Positions 35,201 to 41,490 of a stretch of DNA of 64,000 nucleotides are shown in pieces. The notes beneath the pieces are model-generated. The model did no database searches. It worked only from the letters and a program-made list of their open reading frames with translations, and had not been told where the DNA came from. Every line of letters starts with the position of its first letter. Within the stretch, counting starts at the first letter, position 1. Origin of the DNA: Rhizobium sp. L43 (lineage in GTDB: Bacteria; Pseudomonadota; Alphaproteobacteria; Rhizobiales; Rhizobiaceae); contig NZ_NWSQ01000030.1 in NCBI RefSeq assembly GCF_002531725.1, positions 28,708 to 92,707 on the forward strand, written 5' to 3'. A program made the position numbers and the translations under genes.

Positions 35201-37564
35201 GCCGGGCCCAACAGTGGCCCGGTTGCGACCGACGACACGGGGCTGACCATCACCCGCAACGACAGCGTCGTCATCTCGATCGCCTCGCTCATCGGAAACG
35301 ATACGGATCCCAATGGCGATGCGATGACGATTTCGGCCGTCGGCAATGCCGTCAACGGCACGGTGACGCTCAACAAGCAGAACGGCACCGTCACCTTCAC
35401 GCCGACCAACAATTATTCGGGGCCGGCGAGTTTCGCCTATACGCTGTCGGACGGGCGCGGCGGCACGGATCAGGGCAATGTCAGCCTCACCGTAAACCAG
35501 GGCCCTGCCGGGGAAACGCTGTTCACCTCAAGCGAAGGGCCGACGGGTGCAAGCTTCAACGAAGGCCAGTCGCTGGAACTCGGGATGAGGTTCGTCGCTT
35601 CGTCCAGCGGCATGATTACCGGTATCCGCTACTACAAGGCGGCCGGCGATACGACTGTGCATACCGGCTCCATCTGGAAGGCGGACGGCACGCTCGTCGC
35701 CACGGTCACCTTCACCAATGAGTCGTTCTCCGGTTGGCAGACCGCGACCTTCTCCACGCCGCTGCGGATCACGGCGGGTGCGACCTATGTCGCCTCCTAC
35801 CACACGACCGGCAGCTATGTGGCGACAGCAGACTATTTCAACACTGCCCATACCAACGGCTCGCTGACGGCGCTTGCCGGCAGCAATGGCGTCTACGCGG
35901 TCGGGTCGGGCTCGACCTTCCCGACATCAAGCTACCAGTCGACGAACTACTGGGTCGATGTCGTCTTCAACCAGTCGACCGGCAACACGGTGCCGGTCGC
36001 CGTCAATGACAACGGCTATACCACCTATGCCAACACGGCTCTGTCGATTGCCGCTGCCAACCTGCTTGCAAACGACAGCGATGCCGATGGCGACCCGCTC
36101 AGCATCACCGGCGCCAATGGCGCGGTCAACGGAACGGTGACATTCAACAGCCAGACGAATAGCGTCATCTTCACGCCGAACTCGGGCTATACGGGCGTCG
36201 CAAGCTTCACCTATTCGATTTCGGACGGGCATGGCGGCACATCGTCTGCTACCGTCAGCCTCACGGTCAATTCGCAGGCCGGCGGTGGGGCGACCTCGAG
36301 CCTGTTCACCGGCGCCGACACGTCGGGGGTTGCCGCCGCCAATGATGCCAACTCGGTCGAACTCGGCGTCAAGTTCATCGCTTCCGCCAGCGGCCAGATC
36401 ACCGGGCTCACCTATTACAAGAGCGCTGGGGATACCGGCACGCATGTCGGCTCGCTCTGGACCGCGAGCGGCCAGCTCCTTGGCCAGGCAAGCTTCATCA
36501 ACGAGACGGGAAGCGGCTGGCAGACGGTTTCCTTCACGCAGCCGATCAATGTCACGGCTGGCACCACCTATGTGGCGAGCTACCATTCCAACGGCTTCTA
36601 TTCGGCAACCGCGAACTATTTCACGACAGACTATACGAGTGGCGCGCTGACAGCGCCGGCAAGTTCGGTCAGCGGCGGCAACGGCGTCTATGCCTATGGC
36701 ACGGGCAGCCTGTTCCCGACCTCCTCCTACAATGCCACCAACTACTGGGTGGATGTGCTCTACAAGCAGGGCGCGCAGAATGCGGTTCCGGTTGCCGCCA
36801 ATGACAGCGGCTTCTCGACCAATACCGGCACGCCTGTCACCATACAGGCCTCGGCGCTGCTTTCAAACGACAGCGACGCCGATGGCGATGCGATCACGAT
36901 CACCGGCGTCAGCGGCGCGGTCAACGGCTCGGTCGCCTGGAATACCCAGGCCCAGACGGTGACCTTTACGCCGACGGCCGGTTATTCCGGCCCGGCGAGT
37001 TTCAGCTACGCGATATCGGACGGCAAGGGCGGCGCGGCGACGGCACAGGTGGCGCTTACCGTCAACAACCCGACCGCGGGACCGGAGCAGAACCTCTTTG
37101 CGGCAAACGCGACGCCCTCTGTCGTCTCCGTCAACGACAACCAGCCTGTCAATCTCGGCATGAAATTCCAGGCCGATGCCGCCGGCTGGATCACCGCCAT
37201 CCGCTTTTACAAGAGTACGGACAATACCGGCCCGCACAGCGGCTATCTGTGGACGGCTTCGGGCACCCTGCTCGGCAGCGTCACCTTCAACAACGAGACG
37301 GCCAGCGGCTGGCAGACCGCTCAGCTCACCCAGCAGATCGCCATCCAGGCGGATACGACCTATGTCGTGTCCTACTCGACGAACGGCCATTATTCGGCGA
37401 CCGGCAATTACTTCGGCAGCGACGTCACGAACGGGGATCTCAAGGCGCCCGGCGGCAATAACGGCGTCTATGCCTATGGCTCGGGCGGGCTGTTCCCGAC
37501 GAGCAGTTACAACAGCACGAACTACTATGTGGACGTGGCATTCAAACCGCAACTCGCGGCCTAA
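32219..37564 (+). CDS. Giant secreted protein 2: dimethylformamidase-beta-like domain plus alternating DUF4082 and cadherin-like repeats
   Basis: 1781 residues; ATG 32219 has AAGGGG about 9 bases upstream, but ATG 32240 is possible. Residues 1-225 are Ala/Thr/Ser-rich. Residues 226-730 align with the same dimethylformamidase-beta-like domain as giant 1 (YRIDIYRMGYYGGAGARKV, VGHDEYWSAEQR, FWSGNECYW). They carry a roughly 16-residue insert containing NCSCG near 405. An Ig-like domain (739-840) precedes four DUF4082-like units at about 840-997, 1100-1253, 1359-1517 and 1622-1781. These alternate with three cadherin/Big-like units with NDTDPNGD and NDSDADGD calcium-type motifs. It ends FKPQLAA, like giant 1. 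No RTX repeats and no clear signal peptide are seen. Likely secreted by the downstream type I system. Confidence 0.8.
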   Translation: MRKGTPLMRRIHVSNREYLSTFGGALSICRAPSAWSAVLGTATVVSSTSTDGSLSFASKDSFANPAGVAVPSSFTGPFSPGKVMQPAALISSDGVETASIPPTAMPAPAGDGGAQDRSAKTASVATVLQTTTTSSERTVLGPDPYQEAATLPAAPALTSVTSDAGTTSTTTQPLDPAAGSGTTSFRLQTSIASLSLEPSQEVSTDTSAAATALAAPVAAAAAAATPNKIALENLKQGNPISEWGLEGDGGGTIQGFATEISTNIGQTVDFKIATDSTHYRIDIYRMGYYGGAGARKVDSIEQSLTTAQIQPHPIVDMSLGLIDCGNWSVSASWQIPSDAVSGVYFAKLVREDGTEDASIIPFVVRDDASTSDIVFQTSDTTWQAYNAWGGASLYYGQVPVDPADMIGYLPPNCSCGLTAIGRASAVSYNRPIITNTSPIGGSHDYIFGVESSAISWLEQNGYDVSYISGVDTARSGSLLLNHDAYLSVGHDEYWSAEQRANVEAARDAGVNLAFWSGNECYWKVRWESSIDGSGQAYRTMVCYKETWGTSTDPSNVGTGTWRDPRYADPGQQPENALTGTMFQVDSYRQDTISIPYDYSNLRFWRNTDVSELNEGETYNLVQNLLGYEWDSDVENDFRPAGLINLSLSSVSVSTYLRDYGTTVGDAVATHSLTMYRAASGALVFGAGTVFWSWGLSDNHQGPATSTDRNVQQAMVNMFADMGIQPTTLDASLILATQSTDTLKPTSSVSTPIVGASFLEGQHVTITGTAQDFGGGIIAGVEVSTDGGQHWFKASGRESWSYNWVVQASGTYTIMSRAVDDSVNMEAPSAGKQVTVTLPGTQGLWTLAEKPATEVAIDRDSVELGLRFQATTAGSVQGIRFYKGFYNIGEHVVSLWSANGTLLATGVSVNESLSGWQTVIFSSPIQIAAGTTYVASYHSGGYYSATQNYFASPYASGALTAVDGGGVYAYGANAGTFPGQSPGTGTNYWVDVVFDAGPNSGPVATDDTGLTITRNDSVVISIASLIGNDTDPNGDAMTISAVGNAVNGTVTLNKQNGTVTFTPTNNYSGPASFAYTLSDGRGGTDQGNVSLTVNQGPAGETLFTSSEGPTGASFNEGQSLELGMRFVASSSGMITGIRYYKAAGDTTVHTGSIWKADGTLVATVTFTNESFSGWQTATFSTPLRITAGATYVASYHTTGSYVATADYFNTAHTNGSLTALAGSNGVYAVGSGSTFPTSSYQSTNYWVDVVFNQSTGNTVPVAVNDNGYTTYANTALSIAAANLLANDSDADGDPLSITGANGAVNGTVTFNSQTNSVIFTPNSGYTGVASFTYSISDGHGGTSSATVSLTVNSQAGGGATSSLFTGADTSGVAAANDANSVELGVKFIASASGQITGLTYYKSAGDTGTHVGSLWTASGQLLGQASFINETGSGWQTVSFTQPINVTAGTTYVASYHSNGFYSATANYFTTDYTSGALTAPASSVSGGNGVYAYGTGSLFPTSSYNATNYWVDVLYKQGAQNAVPVAANDSGFSTNTGTPVTIQASALLSNDSDADGDAITITGVSGAVNGSVAWNTQAQTVTFTPTAGYSGPASFSYAISDGKGGAATAQVALTVNNPTAGPEQNLFAANATPSVVSVNDNQPVNLGMKFQADAAGWITAIRFYKSTDNTGPHSGYLWTASGTLLGSVTFNNETASGWQTAQLTQQIAIQADTTYVVSYSTNGHYSATGNYFGSDVTNGDLKAPGGNNGVYAYGSGGLFPTSSYNSTNYYVDVAFKPQLAA

Positions 37565-37613
37565 AGGCCGCTGGGATGTCAGGCCAAGCATGCTGTAAAG
37601 AGTGAGAGTATCG

Positions 37614-38846
37614 ATGATGCGTGCAGACAACAGATTGCCGGTTACGGTTCTCGCCGGGTTTCTCGGCGCCGGGAAGACGACTGTCCTCAATCATGTCCTG
37701 AGTAATCGGGAGGGTCGCCGGGTCGCTGTCATCGTCAACGATATGAGCGAGGTCAACATTGATGCGGATCTCCTGCGCGAAGGTGGTGCAGACCTGCTGC
37801 GCACGGACGAGACGCTTGTGGAGCTCACCAACGGGTGCATCTGCTGCACGCTGCGCGAAGATCTCCTGAGCGAAGTCCGCCGGCTCGCCGCCGCCGGCCG
37901 TTTCGACTATCTGCTGATCGAGGGCACTGGCATTGCCGAGCCGCTGCCGGTTGCAGCCACCTTCTCCTTCCGCGACGAAAGCGGGACGGCCCTTTGCGAC
38001 GTGGCAAGGCTCGACACGATGGTCTGCGTCGTCGATGCGGTCAATCTGCTTGCCGATTACCGGAGCGCCGAGTTTCTTGCCGATCGCGGCGAAAGGCGTG
38101 ACGGGCACGATGAGCGCAAGCTCGTCGACCTGCTGGTAGAGCAGATCGAATTTGCCGATGTCATCATCGTCAACAAAGCAGGCGATGTGCCATGCGCCGA
38201 CCTAGCCGAGGTTCGCCGGGTCATTGCGGCGCTCAATCCGGATGCCCAGGTCATCGAGGCGGTCTTCGGCCAGGTGCCGCTTTCCGCGATCATGGATACC
38301 GGCCTCTTCAGCGAGGCCAAGGCCGCCCGCCATCCGCTCTGGCACAAAGAGCTTTATGGCTGGGGCGATCATGTGCCGGAGACCGAGGAATACGGCATTT
38401 CAAGCTTCGTCTATCGCAGCCGCCGGCCCTTCGATCCCGCGCGCCTGAGCCGCATACTCGGGCAGCCATTAGCCGGCGTCATCAGGGCGAAAGGGCATTT
38501 CTGGCTGGCGACCCGGCCGGATGAGATCGGCCTGCTGTCGATTGCCGGCACGCAATACCGCATCGACACCAGGGGGTTCTGGTGGGCCTCGGTGCCGCGG
38601 GCGCACTGGCCACGCCATCCGCAATTCCGCCAGTTGCTCGACCGGCATTGGGACGATGTCTGGGGCGACCGCCGCCAGGAGCTGGTCTTCATCGGTTCCG
38701 GCTTCGACAAGGACGCCATCCGCATCGCGCTCGACGATTGCCTGACCGGGGAGGAGACCGGTTTCGACCCGCAGACCGCCGTCGGCCTTCGCGATCCGTT
38801 TCCGGCATGGCCGCACGATACGCATGCATCGGACCGAAAAGTGTGA
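37614..38846 (+). CDS. COG0523 (CobW/ZigA-type) GTPase 2
   Basis: 410 residues from ATG 37614 (GAGAG upstream); a GTG at 37602 or ATG 37617 are alternatives. It is closely similar to GTPase 1 along its whole length: GFLGAGKTTVL, VNDMSEVNID, NGCICCTLREDLL, LIEGTGIAEPLPV, and NKAGD at the G4 position. The C-terminal domain has AKGHFWLATRP and WGDRRQELVFIG. The last residues (ASDRKV) are encoded inside a palindromic repeat that overlaps the stop codon. It follows giant gene 2 by 49 bp, so each giant gene has its own GTPase. Role by family: GTP-dependent metal or cofactor delivery in the cytoplasm. Confidence 0.9.
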   Translation: MMRADNRLPVTVLAGFLGAGKTTVLNHVLSNREGRRVAVIVNDMSEVNIDADLLREGGADLLRTDETLVELTNGCICCTLREDLLSEVRRLAAAGRFDYLLIEGTGIAEPLPVAATFSFRDESGTALCDVARLDTMVCVVDAVNLLADYRSAEFLADRGERRDGHDERKLVDLLVEQIEFADVIIVNKAGDVPCADLAEVRRVIAALNPDAQVIEAVFGQVPLSAIMDTGLFSEAKAARHPLWHKELYGWGDHVPETEEYGISSFVYRSRRPFDPARLSRILGQPLAGVIRAKGHFWLATRPDEIGLLSIAGTQYRIDTRGFWWASVPRAHWPRHPQFRQLLDRHWDDVWGDRRQELVFIGSGFDKDAIRIALDDCLTGEETGFDPQTAVGLRDPFPAWPHDTHASDRKV

Positions 38847-38870
38847 AGCGGTTTTCGGATAATCCGATGC
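38826..38870. repeat. Rhizobial-type palindromic repeat
   Basis: GCATCGGA-CCGAAAA ... TTTTCGG-ATAA-TCCGATGC around the core GTGTGAAGCGG. From memory, the GAAAAGTGTGAAGCGGTTTTC core recurs as an intergenic palindrome in Rhizobium genomes. Here it covers the last codons and stop of GTPase 2. No second copy was noticed in this window. Confidence 0.65.
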
Positions 38871-38919
38871 GTCGACTCAAAGGTGAACAGGTTTTGATTA
38901 TCAACCAGAGGAGAGAACA

Positions 38920-39228
38920 ATGAGCAGCGAACTTTATGCAGACGGTATCGGCGAAATCACCATCACCGGGACGATCGTGCGCATCGACCTGATGTCGCTC
39001 TCGGCCACCGAGCGTGACGCCAACAACAATCCGAAGCCGGTTTTCCGCCAGCGCATCATCATGCCTGTCGATGCCTTCGCCAATGCGGTCGATCTCATGC
39101 AGAAGGCGCTCGGCGGCTTGGTCGAGGCGGGGGCGGTCCGTCGCATCGGCGATATGTCGGCCGCGGCGGCTGCCGATATCCAGTCGGTGCAGGGCGGCGC
39201 TTCGAACGCCTCGCCGAACTTCAACTGA
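38920..39228 (+). CDS. Small conserved-looking protein next to type I exporter
   Basis: 102 residues with an excellent ribosome site (AGAGGAGAG, then ATG). It begins YADGIGEITITGTIVRIDLM, has RQRIIMPVDAFANAVDLMQKAL (about 47-68), and ends in an Ala/Ser/Asn-rich tail. The strand-then-helix plan resembles small DUF3467-like proteins, but this is only a loose likeness. No signal peptide, cysteine or membrane segment is visible. It lies between GTPase 2 and the ABC exporter and is followed by a strong hairpin, so it may be made in larger amounts than the exporter. It could be an accessory or a small cargo of the exporter; the function is unknown. Confidence 0.7.
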   Translation: MSSELYADGIGEITITGTIVRIDLMSLSATERDANNNPKPVFRQRIIMPVDAFANAVDLMQKALGGLVEAGAVRRIGDMSAAAAADIQSVQGGASNASPNFN

Positions 39229-39242
39229 GAAGACAGGGACGG

Positions 39243-39280
39243 GAGCGCTGTGCGTCCATTCGGACGCACAGAGGACGCTC
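39243..39280 (+). promoter_or_regulatory. Strong RNA hairpin between small gene and exporter gene
   Basis: CTGTGCGTCC-ATTC-GGACGCACAG is a perfect 10-bp stem with a tetraloop (39248-39271), extended by GAGCG/CGCTC across a 4-base bulge. No T-run follows. It may be an mRNA-stabilising or processing element that sets different levels for the small protein and the exporter. Confidence 0.6.
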
Positions 39281-39345
39281 CGACTGATTGAAACTAAGCC
39301 CGATCGTTTTGTTTCCGGGGGGCTCCTATTGTTTCGGGTGGGCCA

Positions 39346-41490
39346 ATGAGCGGTTTTCTGCATACCAACCTGCACTGTCTTGCGTTCGTCGCGCGTCATC
39401 ACGGCGTCGACCTTTCGCCTGAGCGATTGCAGCACGATTACGCGGTCGGCGACGAACCCGTCGCCGTGCGGCGGTTGCTGCGTATGGCCAAGGACGCCGG
39501 CCTGCGGGCCAGGCATCTCAACCTCGACTGGCAGTCCCTGTCCCGGCTGGGCGAAGCTTTCCCGGTGCTTGCCGAACTTGCGAACGGCAACTGGGTCGTC
39601 ATCGCCGGAACGGTGGGGAGCGGGGAGGACGAGAGAATACGCGTTCTCGACCCGCTCGCCACGCGCCCCGACGTCATGCTGCTGAGCGAGGAGCAATTCT
39701 CGAAGGCCTGGCCCGGATCGGTGGTTCTCCTCAAGCGCAACTATCGCATGTCGGACGAGGACCGGCCGTTCGGCTTCCGGTGGTTCGTACCTGAGATCAT
39801 CAAGCAGCGAAGCTTCTTCCGGGACGTGGCACTCGCCGCCTTCGTTCTCTACGGCCTCGGGCTGACGACGCCGATCTTCTTTCAGCTCGTCATCGACAAG
39901 GTGCTCGTCCACCAGAGCTATGCGACCCTGACGGTTCTGACGATCGGTATTGCTATCGCGCTCGTCTTCGACGCGACCTTCAGCTTCCTGCGCCGTTATC
40001 TGCTGCTCTTCGCGACGAACAGGATCGACATCCGCGTCGCGACGCGCACCTTCGGCCATCTGCTCAACCTGCCGATCGCGCTTTTCGAGCAGGCCTCGGC
40101 CGGCGTTCTCGTCAAGCATATGCAGCAGACTGGGCGCATCCGCGAATTCCTGACCGGCCGGCTGTTCCTGACCCTTCTGGACGGCGTCTCGCTTTTTGTC
40201 TTCGTGCCGATCCTGCTTCTCTATAGCGTCAAGCTGACGCTTGTCGTGCTCGGTTTCGCAGCCCTCGTCGGCCTCGTGGTGATGATGCTCGTCGGCCCGT
40301 TCCAGCGCCGCTTGCAGGCGCTCTACCAGGCCGAAGGCGACCGGCAGGCACTGCTGGTGGAAACCGTGCACGGCATGCGCACCGTCAAATCGCTAGCGCT
40401 GGAGCCGCGCCAACGCAAGGTGTGGGACGATTATTCGGCCCAGTCGATCTCCGTGCGTTTCCGGGTCGACAAGATCTCGACCATCGCCCAGTCGCTGACC
40501 GGGCTGCTGGAGAAGCTGATGAGTGTCGCGATCATCGGCCTCGGCGCGCTCGATGTGTTCAGTGGCTCGATGACCATCGGTGCGCTTGTTGCCTTCAACA
40601 TGCTCGCCGGCCGGGTCTCCGGACCGCTGGTGCAGATCGTCACCATGGTGCATGAATATCAGGAAGTGGCGCTCTCGGTGCGCATGCTCGGCGAGATCAT
40701 GAACCAGCGGCCGGAGCAGGCGGGCCGCGGGCGAGGTGTCCGGCCGCATCTGAAGGGCCGCATCGAATTCGACAGGGTCACCTTCCGCTACAGCCCGGAT
40801 AGCGCGCCGGCGCTCGACAACGTCTCCTTCGCCATTCCGGCGGGCTGCGTCTTCGGCGTGGTCGGCAAGAGCGGCTCGGGCAAGACGACGATCACAAGGC
40901 TGATCCAGGGGCTCTATCAGAGTCAGGAAGGCCTCGTGCGCATGGATGGTTATGACAGCCGCGAGATCGACCTGGTGCATCTGAGAACCAGCATCGGCGT
41001 CGTGCTGCAGGATAGTTTCCTGTTTCGCGGCTCGGTTCGCGAGAATATCGCCGCCGCCAAGCCCGATGCCAGCATCGAGGAGATCATGGAAGTCGCCCGC
41101 ATCGCCGGCGCCGAGGAATTCATCGAGCGTCTGCCGCGCGGCTTCGACACCATGCTGGAAGAAAACGCCGCCAACCTGTCGGGCGGCCAGAAGCAGCGCC
41201 TGGCGATTGCCCGCGCGCTGATCACCGATCCGAAGCTCTTGATCTTCGACGAGGCGACGAGCGCGCTCGACCCTGACAGCGAGGCGATCATCCGCGATAA
41301 TCTCAGCCGCATCGCCGCCGGCCGCACCGTTGTCATCGTCTCGCACCGGCTTTCGACGCTCGTCGATGCCGATGCCATTCTCGTCATCGATCGCGGCAAG
41401 GTCGCCGATATCGGCCGGCACGATCAGCTCGTGTCGCGCTGCATGACCTACCGTCACCTCTGGGCACAACAGATGAGGCAGGTTGCATGA
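39346..41490 (+). CDS. Type I secretion ABC transporter (HlyB-type, C39-like domain)
   Basis: 714 residues. An N-terminal C39-like domain (about 1-125) aligns with that of HlyB (LHCLAFVARHHGVDLSPERL). The position of the catalytic cysteine in true C39 peptidases is not Cys, so it is a cargo-binding rather than a cleaving domain. Membrane segments span about 155-310. The nucleotide-binding domain has GKSGSGKTT (about 506-514), LSGGQKQRLAIARAL (about 611) and LLIFDEATSALD. It exports unfolded substrates across both membranes with an HlyD-type adaptor and a TolC-type pore. The stop overlaps the adaptor start (ATGA). The two giant proteins upstream are the likely cargos. No TolC homologue is in the window. 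Confidence 0.92.
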   Translation: MSGFLHTNLHCLAFVARHHGVDLSPERLQHDYAVGDEPVAVRRLLRMAKDAGLRARHLNLDWQSLSRLGEAFPVLAELANGNWVVIAGTVGSGEDERIRVLDPLATRPDVMLLSEEQFSKAWPGSVVLLKRNYRMSDEDRPFGFRWFVPEIIKQRSFFRDVALAAFVLYGLGLTTPIFFQLVIDKVLVHQSYATLTVLTIGIAIALVFDATFSFLRRYLLLFATNRIDIRVATRTFGHLLNLPIALFEQASAGVLVKHMQQTGRIREFLTGRLFLTLLDGVSLFVFVPILLLYSVKLTLVVLGFAALVGLVVMMLVGPFQRRLQALYQAEGDRQALLVETVHGMRTVKSLALEPRQRKVWDDYSAQSISVRFRVDKISTIAQSLTGLLEKLMSVAIIGLGALDVFSGSMTIGALVAFNMLAGRVSGPLVQIVTMVHEYQEVALSVRMLGEIMNQRPEQAGRGRGVRPHLKGRIEFDRVTFRYSPDSAPALDNVSFAIPAGCVFGVVGKSGSGKTTITRLIQGLYQSQEGLVRMDGYDSREIDLVHLRTSIGVVLQDSFLFRGSVRENIAAAKPDASIEEIMEVARIAGAEEFIERLPRGFDTMLEENAANLSGGQKQRLAIARALITDPKLLIFDEATSALDPDSEAIIRDNLSRIAAGRTVVIVSHRLSTLVDADAILVIDRGKVADIGRHDQLVSRCMTYRHLWAQQMRQVA

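Noticed and set aside
24412..37564. RTX toxin/adhesin assignment for the giant proteins
   Set aside because: No GGxGxDxxx nonapeptide arrays are visible. The calcium-type motifs present (NDTDPDAGD and similar) belong to VCBS/cadherin-like units.
30865..38846. Cobalamin biosynthesis function (CobW proper) for the two GTPases
   Set aside because: No cobalamin biosynthesis genes are near, and COG0523 is a broad family; the pairing with giant secreted proteins argues against it.
38689..40371. 560-codon leftward open frame
   Set aside because: It runs antisense through GTPase 2, the 102-aa gene and the exporter, all of which have clear motifs. Its own translation is charged and low-complexity.
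39346..41490. Bacteriocin-type peptidase-containing exporter
   Set aside because: The N-terminal C39-like domain lacks a cysteine at the catalytic position, and no double-glycine leader peptide gene was found nearby.
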